Positions 46,509 to 54,903 are shown, numbered from the stretch's first letter. The stretch: 64,000 nucleotides of DNA from Marinobacter sp. MDS2 (GCF_030718085.1 NZ_JAVAJF010000001.1:1612001-1676000); one strand, 5' to 3'. Numbers and translations: made by a program. The notes: generated from the sequence alone by a model not told the origin.

Positions 46509-47918
46509 ATGGATTCCCAAACACTCCCACGGACCGAGCAATGGCTGCGCCCTGTTCTGGCCAGCCTGAAAAAATACATGCTCGCGATCGCCGGTGTCGC
46601 GTTCGCGGTTTTTCTCGCCATGTCGTCGTTCTTTACCACGCAACTTGGCTACACCTATGTGGTGCAGGATACCTTGTTCGGCAGCATTCGCGTGTTCACC
46701 GAGCCCGGCGTTCACTTTAAGGTTCCAATGTTTTCCAACGTTTACACCTACAATCAGGCGATGACACTCAGCTTTGGCAATCAGGAGAGTGGTGAGAAAA
46801 TCAAATCCACCCGCCAGCTGACCGAAGTTGAAGTTCAGTTTGCGGACACTTATACCGCCCGCATCCCCGCTACTTTTCGTTTTCGGTTGTCGGCCGACCC
46901 GGAGAAAATCGTGGCCATGCACCGGGAGTTCCGCAGCTACGACAACCTGATCGACTCCCTGCTTATTAAAAACGCTAAAAATGTCACCGTGGTTACCGCG
47001 ACCCAGTACACCGGTGAGGAATTTTTCCAAGGTGGCCTGAATAAGTTCAAGGTGCAGCTGGAAGACCAATTGCAGAACGGCCTTTACGAAACCGAAAGGC
47101 GACAAGTTGAAATCGAGCAAACCGACCTGGCGGCCGTCTCGTCCTCTAACGACGACGGCGACCGCCTTGAACGGAAAGTGCAGCTGGTGTGGAAGAACAT
47201 CATTCTTCAAGACAAAGCCGGGCAAGCCAAACGCATTGCCAACCCGCTGGATTCCTACGGCATTCAGGTGCGCCAAGTCACCATCGGCCGACCACTTCCG
47301 GAAAAGCGTCTGGACGAACTGTTGATCAAGAAAAAGGATCTTGTAGCAAAGCGCATAACCGCCATCCAGGCACAGGAAACCGCCCGGGCGGAAGCCAAAA
47401 CAGCGCAACTGGAAAAAGAGATCGAAAAAGCCCGGGCAATCCAGGACGCGCAGCGCAGCAAAGAACTCGCCATCATCTCAAAGCAGAAAGAAGTAGAAAT
47501 GGAGCGCCAGCAGGCCCAGTTAGAAACGGTTCGGAAAGAGAAAGAAAAAGCGGTTGCCGTTCTGGAGAAGCAAAAACAGCTGGAGATTTCGGTCGCTGAG
47601 CGTGACATTCAAAAAGCCAATGCAGAAGCCGCTACCTACGCCGCCAAAGCCATTCGTGAACAGGGTATGGCGGAGGCTGAAGTTGCTAAAGCTCATCTAT
47701 TGGCCAAGCAGGCCGCTCGGGACATCTACATGGCTGAGATTCAACGGGATATTGCTCAGGTAATGTACCCGGCGTTGAAGGATGTCACCATCGACATGCC
47801 GGATTATTACGTGGGCGGTAACGGCTCAGGAAGCCCGGTCAGCAGTTTGGAGGTGTTCACCAGCCTAGGGGCCATGGAGCAGCTGCGCAGAGCCAGCGGA
47901 CAAACCGCGGCTCGATAA
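46509..47918 (+). CDS. SPFH/Band 7 (prohibitin-like) membrane protein
   Basis: The 469-residue protein has an N-terminal membrane helix (about 23-42), a Band 7 domain (about 48-260; VVQDTLFGSIRVFTEPGVHFKVP) and a long charged coiled coil (about 265-410, rich in KEVEMERQQAQ-like heptads). Such proteins form oligomeric rings in the membrane and organise microdomains or proteases. No NfeD partner gene is adjacent. CAGGAG precedes the ATG. Confidence 0.88.
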   Translation: MDSQTLPRTEQWLRPVLASLKKYMLAIAGVAFAVFLAMSSFFTTQLGYTYVVQDTLFGSIRVFTEPGVHFKVPMFSNVYTYNQAMTLSFGNQESGEKIKSTRQLTEVEVQFADTYTARIPATFRFRLSADPEKIVAMHREFRSYDNLIDSLLIKNAKNVTVVTATQYTGEEFFQGGLNKFKVQLEDQLQNGLYETERRQVEIEQTDLAAVSSSNDDGDRLERKVQLVWKNIILQDKAGQAKRIANPLDSYGIQVRQVTIGRPLPEKRLDELLIKKKDLVAKRITAIQAQETARAEAKTAQLEKEIEKARAIQDAQRSKELAIISKQKEVEMERQQAQLETVRKEKEKAVAVLEKQKQLEISVAERDIQKANAEAATYAAKAIREQGMAEAEVAKAHLLAKQAARDIYMAEIQRDIAQVMYPALKDVTIDMPDYYVGGNGSGSPVSSLEVFTSLGAMEQLRRASGQTAAR

Positions 47919-47924
47919 AACAAG

Positions 47925-47957
47925 GCCCTTACAATCGAGAAATTCGATTGTAAGGGC
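47925..47957. terminator. 14-base perfect hairpin between convergent SPFH and ytoQ genes
   Basis: Bases 47925-47938 and 47944-47957 pair perfectly around a five-base loop. On the minus strand it is followed by CTTGTTTTAT, so it probably ends the ytoQ operon; on the plus strand no T-run follows. Confidence 0.65.
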
Positions 47958-48004
47958 TAATCAGCCGTCCGATTGTTGATCGCTTAGCAGTTAGGCCGCA
48001 TTCA

Positions 48005-48442
48005 TTACGCGGTAACGTACTTCAACAACTCAACGACCTGATCGGGGGTCTGTGCCCAAGCCATGGCTGCTGCATCCACTTCTTTCAACGGATGCACAAT
48101 GTCTTCATCGTGCAGGGTCACGTATGGCGTACCCATCGCCGCACAGTAACCGGCATCGAACGCGGCGTTCCACTGCTTGTACTTGTCGCCGAAGCGAATC
48201 ACCGCCAGATCACACTGTTCCAGCAGAGTTTTGGTGCGGATCGCATTCACCTTGGAAGACTGGTGATCGCGCCAGAAGTTGTTCTCTGGCTTGCCCAGAA
48301 AATCACCAGCGGCATCGCTGGAATCGTGATCGGTATTGGCAGACACAAACTCTACCGGCAGGCCAGCGGCTTCAGCACCGGCAGCAATCTGCTCGCGCCA
48401 GTCTGTGTGGATTTCACCGGATAGGTAAACAGTCCAGATCAT
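48005..48442 (-). CDS. ytoQ: YtoQ family protein
   Basis: The 145-residue protein has the YtoQ signature MIWTVYLSGEIHTDWREQI and SANTDHDSSDAAGDFLG, with FWRDHQSSKVNAIRTK and DAGYCAAMGTPYV. The fold is probably related to nucleoside 2-deoxyribosyltransferases, but no activity is established. AGGAG precedes the ATG at 48442. It is the last gene of the NemR-controlled cluster, and a hairpin lies between it and the DJ-1 gene. Confidence 0.85.
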   Translation of the reverse strand: MIWTVYLSGEIHTDWREQIAAGAEAAGLPVEFVSANTDHDSSDAAGDFLGKPENNFWRDHQSSKVNAIRTKTLLEQCDLAVIRFGDKYKQWNAAFDAGYCAAMGTPYVTLHDEDIVHPLKEVDAAAMAWAQTPDQVVELLKYVTA

Positions 48443-48507
48443 TATGCTCTCCTGTAGGCATTGAAAGGCTTTAAAGCGGGGATGATACGCCAATACCCGA
48501 AGATGTT

Positions 48508-48546
48508 CACGGCGGGCTGGCCGCATTCAGCCACCAACCCGCCGTG
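48508..48546 (-). other. Intra-operon hairpin between DJ-1-like and ytoQ genes
   Basis: CACGGCGGG (48508-48516) and CCCGCCGTG (48538-48546) form a perfect nine-base outer stem, with further pairing of GGC/GCC inside. No T-tract follows on the minus strand, so it may be an RNA-stabilising or partial attenuation structure. Confidence 0.45.
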
Positions 48547-48560
48547 CACGTTACCCCGTG

Positions 48561-49238
48561 CTACGCCATCAATTTCAACAAGGCTTCCGCGGCCGCTGCC
48601 GAAGATGCCGGGTTCTGGCCGGTCACTAACAGCCCGTCCGACACCACGTATGACTGCCAGTCATCGCCCTTGCTGTACTGCCCACCGTTATCTTTCAGCA
48701 TGTCTTCAACCAAAAACGGTACTACGTCGGTCAGGCCAACCGCGTCTTCTTCGGTGTTGGTAAAGCCGGTGACGTTTTTGCCGGACACCAGAGGCTTTCC
48801 GTCTTGACCTTTGACGTGGCGCAACACGCCGGGCGCGTGACAAACCGCCCCTACCGGGGTGCCCGCCTTAATCGCGTTTTCGATCAATGCAATGGACTTT
48901 GGATCTTCCGCCAGATCCCACAGCGGGCCATGGCCACCCGGATAGAACACAGCATCGAAATCTTCGAGCGATACGTCCGCCAGTTTGGCGGTTGAAGCCA
49001 AGGCGGCCATGGCTTCAGCATCGGCCTCGAAGCGATCCGTGGCCTCGGTCAGCGCGTCTTTTTGATTGCTGTTCGGGTCGAGCGGTGGCTGGCCACCCTG
49101 GGGTGACGCCAGCACCACCTGGGCACCCGCGTCTTTGAACACGTAATAGGGAGCTGCCAGCTCTTCCAGCCAGAAACCGGTCTTTTCACCGGTGTTGCCG
49201 AGTTGATCGTGGGATGTCAGTACCATTAATACATTCAT
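48561..49238 (-). CDS. DJ-1/PfpI superfamily protein, Hsp31-like glyoxalase type
   Basis: The 225-residue protein has the conserved nucleophile elbow AVCHAPGV (Cys133, His134), an N-terminal Glu pair in GFWLEELAAPYYVF and the FYPGGHGPLWDL motif. The Hsp31/glyoxalase III group converts methylglyoxal and glyoxal to hydroxy acids without glutathione or acts as deglycase/chaperone. Its place in an operon with aldehyde and enone reductases under NemR supports a role against reactive carbonyls (inference). GAGGAAAGG precedes the ATG. Confidence 0.9.
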   Translation of the reverse strand: MNVLMVLTSHDQLGNTGEKTGFWLEELAAPYYVFKDAGAQVVLASPQGGQPPLDPNSNQKDALTEATDRFEADAEAMAALASTAKLADVSLEDFDAVFYPGGHGPLWDLAEDPKSIALIENAIKAGTPVGAVCHAPGVLRHVKGQDGKPLVSGKNVTGFTNTEEDAVGLTDVVPFLVEDMLKDNGGQYSKGDDWQSYVVSDGLLVTGQNPASSAAAAEALLKLMA

Positions 49239-49288
49239 AGCCTTTCCTCACCTGATCTGAATGTTTATTTGGCTCAAAATTTCGAAGG

Positions 49289-50317
49289 TTAGGCTCCGAA
49301 ATCCACCACCACTTTGCCGAAGTTTTTACCTTCCAGAAGGCCAATGAAGGCCTCTGGGGCAGCCTCAAAACCTTGAACCCGGTCTTCCTTGATCCGAATC
49401 TGATCGGACTGCAGCCATTGGGTCATTTCTTTGGCGAACGGCGCGTAGCCGGTTTCGTAATGATCCATGATGATAAAGCCCTGCATGCGGATCCGTTTGC
49501 GCAGAATCATGCCGGCCAGCATGGGCACGCGATCCGGCCCCTGCGGTAGTTCCGTCGCGTTGTAGTGAGCGATCACACCGCACACCGGAATGCGGGCAAA
49601 GTCGTTGAGCAGCGGCAATACGGCATCAAACACTGCGCCACCTACGTTCTCGTAATACACATCAATGCCATCCGGGGCGGCCTTAGCCAGTTCTGCCTCG
49701 AAGTTCGGCGAATGCCTGTCCAGGCTTTCATCAAAACCCAGGGTGTCTTTCACGTACTGCTGTTTTTCACCACCACTGGTAATACCCACCACCCGACAGC
49801 CTTTCAGCTTAGCGATCTGCCCTACCACTGAGCCTACCGCTCCGCTGGCCGAGGCCACGACAACGGTTTCGCCGGGTTTTGGCTCGCCGATGTTCAACAA
49901 ACCGTGATACGCAGTGAAACCGGGCATGCCCATCAGGCTCAAAGCGTAAGAAGGCTCGGGTAAGCCTTCGACCGACATCAACCCGGTGCCGTCAGACACT
50001 TCGTATTCCTGCCAGCCGCTACCCGCCAGTACCCGATCGCCTTTGGCGAACTTCGGATTTCTGGATTCCACCACTTCCGAAACGGTGCCGCCTACAATCA
50101 CCTCGCCAATGTTCAGTGACGGCGCATAGGACGGCGCATCGCTCATTCGGCCACGCATGTAAGGGTCTAAAGACAGGTAGCGTGTTTTCAGCAGCACCTC
50201 ACCTTCGTTCAGGCTCGGGATGTCGCTTTCCACCAGTTTGAAATCTTCCGGCGTTGGTGCGCCGTTCGGACGCTGGTTCAACACCCACTGACGATTTTTC
50301 ATCGGTGCATTCTCCAT
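49289..50317 (-). CDS. NADP-dependent zinc-free MDR oxidoreductase (CurA-like enone reductase)
   Basis: This 342-residue medium-chain reductase lacks zinc ligands and has the CurA/leukotriene B4 12-hydroxydehydrogenase features LDPYMRGRM, MGMPGFTAYHGL, the NADPH loop ASGAVGSVVGQIAKL and YYENVGG. Such enzymes reduce the double bond of alpha,beta-unsaturated ketones and aldehydes. AGGAG precedes the ATG at 50317; a longer frame overlaps the yqhD end. It lies 16 bases after yqhD, in the same transcript. Confidence 0.9.
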   Translation of the reverse strand: MENAPMKNRQWVLNQRPNGAPTPEDFKLVESDIPSLNEGEVLLKTRYLSLDPYMRGRMSDAPSYAPSLNIGEVIVGGTVSEVVESRNPKFAKGDRVLAGSGWQEYEVSDGTGLMSVEGLPEPSYALSLMGMPGFTAYHGLLNIGEPKPGETVVVASASGAVGSVVGQIAKLKGCRVVGITSGGEKQQYVKDTLGFDESLDRHSPNFEAELAKAAPDGIDVYYENVGGAVFDAVLPLLNDFARIPVCGVIAHYNATELPQGPDRVPMLAGMILRKRIRMQGFIIMDHYETGYAPFAKEMTQWLQSDQIRIKEDRVQGFEAAPEAFIGLLEGKNFGKVVVDFGA

Positions 50318-50333
50318 GATCGTTTCTCCTCCG

Positions 50334-51491
50334 TTACAGGCTGGCTTCGAGGGCACGACGGCTGATGTCCGGTGTGACATCACCGTGCTCACCCAGCTTT
50401 GTCATGCCGTGGCTTTCAAGCTGTCTGATGATGTCGTCGATGGAACTTTCATCGAGTCCGTAATCTGGCAGCCGCGTAGGAATCGAAAGGCTTTCAAAAA
50501 ACTGACGGGTGGCCTGAATCGTTTTTTCGATGCGCTCTTCCTCAGAGCCTTCCCGAATGTTCCAGACCCGCTCACCATACTGTAGCAACTTTTTCGCTTT
50601 TGACTCGCGGCGCACATCCAGCATCCCGGGCAGCACAATGGCCAAGGTCCTGGCATGGTCAATGCCGTACAACGCCGTGAGTTCATGGCCCACCATGTGC
50701 GTTGCCCAGTCCTGAGGTACGCCCGCACCGATCAAACCGTTCAAGGCCAGCGTTGCCACCCACATCAGGTTGGCTCTTAGCTCGTAGTTTTCCGGGTCTT
50801 CCAGTACCTTCGGGCCGATCTCAACGAGCGTTTGCAGCAGACCCTCCGCGAAGCGGTCCTGCACCAAGCCATTGGCCGGATAGGTCAGGTACTGCTCGAT
50901 GATGTGAGTAAACGCATCGGCAACACCGTTGCTGACCTGCTTGGCGGGCAAGGTGAAGGTTTTCACCGGATCCAGAATGGAGAAGGCTGGATACACCAAC
51001 GGGCTGGCAAACGGCAGCTTTGCCTGCAGCGCCTTGTTGGTCACGACCGCGCCGCTGTTCATCTCGGAACCGGTGGCCGGTAACGTCAATACGGAACCAA
51101 ACGGAAGGGCTTTGGTTATATTCCGCCCACGTTTCTCAAGAATGCTCCATGGATCGCCATCAAAATTCACGGCGGCGGCAACAAACTTGGTTCCGTCAAT
51201 GACAGACCCGCCACCCACAGCCAGCAAGAAGTCGAACTGCTCCTGTTCGATCAGCGCTACGGCTTTCATCAGTGTTTCATAGGTCGGGTTTGGCTCAATG
51301 CCACCGAACTCAGCCACGTGCCGATCGCCCAGCGCTTGCTTGACCTCATCGAGGGTGCCGGTTTTCCGGGCACTTTCACCGCCGAACAACACCAGCACCC
51401 GCGCATCGGCCGGCACCAGATCATCAAGGCGAGCCACCGTGCCTTCGCCAAATACGATTCGCGTGGGATTGTAGAATTCGAAATTATTCAT
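50334..51491 (-). CDS. yqhD: Iron-containing alcohol dehydrogenase, YqhD-like aldehyde reductase
   Basis: The 385-residue protein has the group III alcohol dehydrogenase motifs GGGSVIDGTKFVA, TLPATGSEMNSGAVVTN, and metal-binding GVADAFTHIIEQY and GHELTALYGIDHARTLAIVLP. YqhD reduces short aldehydes, methylglyoxal, acrolein and malondialdehyde with NADPH. It heads the operon with the CurA-like reductase, DJ-1-like protein and ytoQ. Two NemR-type operators flank its promoter region. In E. coli yqhD is controlled by YqhC instead, so this wiring differs. Confidence 0.92.
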   Translation of the reverse strand: MNNFEFYNPTRIVFGEGTVARLDDLVPADARVLVLFGGESARKTGTLDEVKQALGDRHVAEFGGIEPNPTYETLMKAVALIEQEQFDFLLAVGGGSVIDGTKFVAAAVNFDGDPWSILEKRGRNITKALPFGSVLTLPATGSEMNSGAVVTNKALQAKLPFASPLVYPAFSILDPVKTFTLPAKQVSNGVADAFTHIIEQYLTYPANGLVQDRFAEGLLQTLVEIGPKVLEDPENYELRANLMWVATLALNGLIGAGVPQDWATHMVGHELTALYGIDHARTLAIVLPGMLDVRRESKAKKLLQYGERVWNIREGSEEERIEKTIQATRQFFESLSIPTRLPDYGLDESSIDDIIRQLESHGMTKLGEHGDVTPDISRRALEASL

Positions 51492-51504
51492 TACGCCTCG
51501 CTCT

Positions 51505-51519
51505 TAGACCAGTCGTCTA
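51505..51519. promoter_or_regulatory. NemR-type operator, proximal to yqhD
   Basis: TAGACCAGTCGTCTA is a TAGAC-N5-GTCTA dyad 14 bases before the yqhD start. The identical 15 bases recur at 51591 and a close variant at 53205 in front of nemR. Confidence 0.8.
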
Positions 51520-51530
51520 GTGTTTAGATA

Positions 51531-51554
51531 AATAAAAAGCCGATTAGATCGGCT
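51531..51554 (-). terminator. Rho-independent terminator between the two yqhD operators
   Basis: On the minus strand a six-base stem AGCCGA/TCGGCT with a five-base loop (51538-51554) is followed by a T-rich run (51531-51537). It probably ends transcripts from the protein-kinase-like gene upstream. Confidence 0.65.
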
Positions 51555-51582
51555 CATACTTGATTCTCTAATTTAAGTCTAA
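51553..51582 (-). promoter_or_regulatory. Candidate promoter of the yqhD operon
   Basis: On the minus strand TTAGAC (51577-51582) and TATGAG (51553-51558) are 18 bases apart. The upstream operator ends eight bases before the -35 and the other lies downstream of the expected start site, a layout suited to repression by NemR. Boxes are imperfect. Confidence 0.4.
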
Positions 51583-51590
51583 AGCATGAT

Positions 51591-51605
51591 TAGACCAGTC
51601 GTCTA
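51591..51605. promoter_or_regulatory. NemR-type operator, distal to yqhD
   Basis: The same 15 bases, TAGACCAGTCGTCTA, as at 51505; centres are 86 bases apart, about eight DNA turns. Confidence 0.8.
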
Positions 51606-51649
51606 CACCCAAAAGGAAACTCCCCTGCTCTATCGGTACTTCGCGGATC

Positions 51650-52414
51650 TTAAACCAACGACACCAAAGCCAGTAACCCAAAAAACAAGCCGAAAATCGC
51701 GGCCATGGGCAGGGCTTCTGCAGTCGCTTGCGTTGGCTTCATCAGGCTACGCTTCAACGCTTTAGCGAAGCGCTTTGGGGTGTAGATGTTTTTCCGGTAG
51801 TTGGCTTGGTAGTGCGCCTGCATTTCGCGGGGCATGCTGTCTCGGTCGAAGCGATACCAGAGCTTCAATACGCCCATCCGATCCTTCTTGCGAGCCCAAT
51901 CTCCGATCACGCCCGGCAATAAACGGAAAAACACGGCAGACCCGAAATCGATGATTTTCGGCTCGCCCGCTGGCGAGCACAGTACGTTCCCGGAGTTCCC
52001 CAAATCAAAATGCACCACGCCGCTTTTATGCATCTGTTGCACCGAGGCGTATAGCTTCATAAAGAAATCGTTCGGAACGTCACCCCGCCGTGCCAGCTCT
52101 TTGAGTGACACGCCGTCTACGTACTGATACTGAATGGCCTCACTGCAGTCAGCGCACCGATAAACCTCGCTGGGGGTAAACGGAAGACCCTCAACAGCCT
52201 TGAGCATCCGATATTCATGTCTTGCAAGCATTTGAAAGTATTGCGCGAGCGGAAACACGAAAGAAGGATAGGTTTTCACCACCTGCTTTGCCCCCGCCGG
52301 GTTCTCAGCCACAACCGTTACCGGCTTGTGCCAACGCTTGGCACGCTCACGGCTTTCACCACACTGCGCACTGACATCAAGACAATCGAGAAAATTGCCG
52401 CTACGAGAACTCAT
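51650..52414 (-). CDS. Protein-kinase-like protein (Kdo/InaA-type fold) with C-terminal membrane helix
   Basis: The 254-residue protein has a eukaryotic-like kinase fold core: catalytic loop VVHFDLGNSGNVL (HxDxxxxN) and metal loop IIDFGSAVF. The N-lobe is short with a candidate Lys in KQVVKTYPSF. It ends in a hydrophobic helix (MAAIFGLFFGLLALVSLV) likely to anchor it in the inner membrane. This resembles lipopolysaccharide kinase InaA-type enzymes that phosphorylate sugars of the LPS core; the substrate is unproven. AAGGAAGG precedes the ATG at 52414. It lies between nemR and the yqhD operators. Confidence 0.8.
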   Translation of the reverse strand: MSSRSGNFLDCLDVSAQCGESRERAKRWHKPVTVVAENPAGAKQVVKTYPSFVFPLAQYFQMLARHEYRMLKAVEGLPFTPSEVYRCADCSEAIQYQYVDGVSLKELARRGDVPNDFFMKLYASVQQMHKSGVVHFDLGNSGNVLCSPAGEPKIIDFGSAVFFRLLPGVIGDWARKKDRMGVLKLWYRFDRDSMPREMQAHYQANYRKNIYTPKRFAKALKRSLMKPTQATAEALPMAAIFGLFFGLLALVSLV

Positions 52415-52590
52415 TACGCCTTCCTTTTGATGGATCTTACCGAGCAATGTCGGAGGAAGGGCTATTATTGGCGGGCAAACGATTAAGGAATAATTCGGAA
52501 GTCGTATCCTTCATATCACTGAGAGTGATATCAAGGTCAGCAAGAGGCCGTCGTCAGTGTGTTTGCAGGTAACTCTGATCCAACGAGGCC

Positions 52591-53184
52591 TTATAGACCG
52601 AGCATGTCTTTGGTTGCCGTGAGCGCGCATTCCATGGGTTCAGGGTCCCGAGTGATTTTGCTACGCAGGCTTGCGCCAAGCCACAGCTGATATAGCGTGG
52701 ACGCGGTTACTTTAGCGTTCAGAGATGCCGGCAAGGAGCCATCAGCCATGCCCTCTGAAACCGCCTGCTCCAACCTTGCAACGACGCGGGCCGTTTCTCG
52801 TGCCAACACTGCTCGCATCGTTTCAGACAAATCACTGACCTCGGCAGCCAGCTTAACCGTGAGGCATTTACCTTTTGGATCACAGGCCGATTGGGTCTCC
52901 AGCCAGGTTTGCCAATAGCTGATCAAACGCTCGGCACCGTTCAGGCCCGGGCGCGACAGCATAGCATCCAGCGTTTCGTGGTAATCGGCAAAATAGCTCT
53001 TGAGCAACTCTTCACCAAACGCTTCTTTGGAGCCGAAATAATGATAGAAAGATCCTTTCGGCACACCAGCAGCCTGCAGAATCTGATTTAATCCCACAGC
53101 ACTGAAGCCCCGGCCACTGATAATGACTTGGGCTGTTTCTAGGATGTGGCTGCGCACATCTTGAGTCGCTACTTTTGCTTCCAT
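52591..53184 (-). CDS. nemR: NemR-type TetR-family repressor sensing electrophiles
   Basis: The 197-residue repressor has an N-terminal TetR helix-turn-helix (VGLNQILQAAGVPKGSFYHYFGSKEAFG) and a ligand domain that aligns well with E. coli NemR, including GKCLTVKLAAEVSDLSETMRA and LYQLWLGASLRSKITRD. Cys107 and Lys176 occupy the positions of NemR Cys106 and Lys175, which form a reversible sulfenamide on oxidation by HOCl and respond to quinones and methylglyoxal. It is preceded by an operator overlapping its own -10 box, implying autorepression. The E. coli targets nemA and gloA are absent from this window; the yqhD operon seems to be the local target. Confidence 0.9.
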   Translation of the reverse strand: MEAKVATQDVRSHILETAQVIISGRGFSAVGLNQILQAAGVPKGSFYHYFGSKEAFGEELLKSYFADYHETLDAMLSRPGLNGAERLISYWQTWLETQSACDPKGKCLTVKLAAEVSDLSETMRAVLARETARVVARLEQAVSEGMADGSLPASLNAKVTASTLYQLWLGASLRSKITRDPEPMECALTATKDMLGL

Positions 53185-53204
53185 GGCGAAATTCTAAGCG
53201 GGAT

Positions 53205-53219
53205 TAGACCAATTGTCTA
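53205..53219. promoter_or_regulatory. NemR-type operator in front of nemR
   Basis: TAGACCAATTGTCTA, matching the two yqhD operators at 13 of 15 bases, ends 21 bases before the nemR start and covers the candidate -10 box. Confidence 0.8.
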
Positions 53220-53244
53220 GAAAGCATACATAGGAGCCTGACAA
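53216..53244 (-). promoter_or_regulatory. Candidate nemR promoter overlapped by its operator
   Basis: On the minus strand TTGTCA (53239-53244) and TCTAGA (53216-53221) are 17 bases apart. The -10 box overlaps the operator, fitting autorepression. Confidence 0.5.
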
Positions 53245-53295
53245 GGCTTCTTCGGGCTTAAACAACAGGTTTCAACCGATCCCCAACCCTGCAAT

Positions 53296-54231
53296 TTAAT
53301 GCGAAGAGCATGGCGATGCGGTCATGATTTCTTGCCAACGCTCCTGAAGGAGCCGCTCAAGGTGGCCCCGCATCCAGATGACCCCGGGGTCACGGTCGTG
53401 ACGGGCGTGCCAGATTAAATAGAGGCTGGTGGGATCGACGTTGAACGGCAGCTCGCTCATCCACAGCCCGTTGACGAAGCCGCAGTCCTGACTGATCAGT
53501 TCAGGCACTGCGGCGATAAGGTTGGTTTCTCTTAGCAGTTCAGGGGCAATGGAAAACTGGTTGACCGTTGCCGCAATTCGGCGGCTCTGGCCTTTCTGGT
53601 CGAGATAACTGTCCACAAACCCGTGAACATCTCCGGACATCGTCACCAGCAAGTGACGAGCCTCCAGAAATTCCTCCAGCGTGATGGGCCTTCCGGCAAG
53701 AGGATGATCTTCGCGCATCGCCAGCACGAACCCACTTTCAAATAGCCAGGTACTGCGCAAGCTGTGGTCGTGCTGCTGCAACATCCCCACCGCCAAATCG
53801 ACGTTCGCTTCCCGAAGATCGTCATGGGTGCCCTCGGGCGTATAGGGCACGGCATAGACATCAACACCCGGCGCCTCTTGTTCCAGCAGCTTGACCAGAG
53901 GGCGCCAGACCATCTCTGCGATGACGTCTGTCACCGCCAGCCGGAACTTGCGCTTGGAGGTTTGAGGATCAAACTGCGTGGCGCTCACGGCGTTGGTCAG
54001 AGCATACATGGGCCCGCCCACCTGATCCCACAGGCTCAGCGCATAAGACGTAGGCTCGATGTTTCTGCCCTTGCGCACGAACACCGGATCGTTCCAGATC
54101 TGGCGCATTCTGGAGATAGCATTCGACACCGCCGGCTGGGTCATGGCGAGACGGTCAGCCGCGCGCGTGACCGACCGTTCCGTCATGATGGCATCGAAAA
54201 TATAGAGCAACTGGAGCTCTTGGGTTTTCAT
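53296..54231 (-). CDS. LysR-family transcriptional regulator
   Basis: The 311-residue protein has an N-terminal winged helix-turn-helix (LLYIFDAIMTERSVTRAADRLAMTQPAVSNAISRMRQ) and a substrate-binding domain typical of LysR proteins of the NodD/LeuO-type branch (FRLAVTDVIAEMVWRPLV). Its regulon is not evident. It is not divergent from a metabolic gene. On the same strand, trxA lies upstream and nemR downstream across 111 bases. An adjacent TTG would add one residue. Confidence 0.9.
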   Translation of the reverse strand: MKTQELQLLYIFDAIMTERSVTRAADRLAMTQPAVSNAISRMRQIWNDPVFVRKGRNIEPTSYALSLWDQVGGPMYALTNAVSATQFDPQTSKRKFRLAVTDVIAEMVWRPLVKLLEQEAPGVDVYAVPYTPEGTHDDLREANVDLAVGMLQQHDHSLRSTWLFESGFVLAMREDHPLAGRPITLEEFLEARHLLVTMSGDVHGFVDSYLDQKGQSRRIAATVNQFSIAPELLRETNLIAAVPELISQDCGFVNGLWMSELPFNVDPTSLYLIWHARHDRDPGVIWMRGHLERLLQERWQEIMTASPCSSH

Positions 54232-54264
54232 CAACAGTTACCCCGGGTGATTCGGTTCAGGTTG

Positions 54265-54588
54265 TTACAGGTTGCCTTTTACAAACGTGCGCAGCTCACT
54301 CAGGCTGCCTGCACCGGTTTGGCGGGCAATGGCGGCACCGTCTTGAAAGAGCGCCAGAGTCGGGATGGCCCGAATACTCATTTTGGCCGCCACCTCCGGG
54401 CTATCATCAACGTTTACTTTAGCTACGGTCAACTGCCCATCGAACTCCTCGGCCAGCTCTTCAAGCAGAGGCGCTATTGCTTTACACGGGCCACACCAGG
54501 GTGCCCAAAAATCAACCAGAACGGGCTGCTCGCTCTGAAGAACCGCTTTATCAAAATCCGCATCGGTTACATGGATCATGTCGGTCAT
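54265..54588 (-). CDS. trxA: Thioredoxin
   Basis: The 107-residue thioredoxin has the active site WCGPCK (Cys32, Cys35), the cis-Pro loop RAIPTL and the usual buried Asp in VLVDFWAPW. It reduces cytoplasmic disulfides. AGGAGG precedes the ATG at 54588 by seven bases; an ATG two codons upstream overlaps the ribosome site. It lies beside an electrophile-response locus, which may be more than chance, but the canonical housekeeping trxA (next to rho) may be elsewhere, so this could be a second thioredoxin. Confidence 0.9.
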   Translation of the reverse strand: MTDMIHVTDADFDKAVLQSEQPVLVDFWAPWCGPCKAIAPLLEELAEEFDGQLTVAKVNVDDSPEVAAKMSIRAIPTLALFQDGAAIARQTGAGSLSELRTFVKGNL

Positions 54589-54903
54589 CGTCATTCCTCC
54601 TGAAAAATAAACATCTGATCGCTACCTTGCGGCTGAATGACCGGCAATACCAATTTCCCAATCGTATGATTCACATTCACAAATTTGATACCAGCTTCGC
54701 CTTTGACGGTTGGCCAGTGAGATTTTTTACCCACACGCCCTAAAAGCTCTAGCCTCAACGCCCTTCACATAACATTCAGTGATGTATCCCATATTGATTC
54801 CAAATTATTCACAACCGCCGCTGAGTCACATACTGCTTGCCATCTGATCGCGAGTCGCTTCCGGCTTCGCGATCACTACACATCACGAATCGGAGAACGT
54901 CCT
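54589..54903. other. Intergenic region between trxA and the small secreted peptide gene
   Basis: This 315-base AT-rich stretch holds no convincing gene. It should contain the trxA promoter and that of the peptide gene. The only clear structure is a dyad at 54845-54875. Confidence 0.6.
54845..54875. promoter_or_regulatory. Dyad upstream of the small secreted peptide gene
   Basis: TGATCGCGA (54845-54853) and TCGCGATCA (54867-54875) are perfect reverse complements, with further imperfect pairing inside. It ends 28 bases before the ATG and has no T-tract, so an operator or leader stem is likely. Confidence 0.5.
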
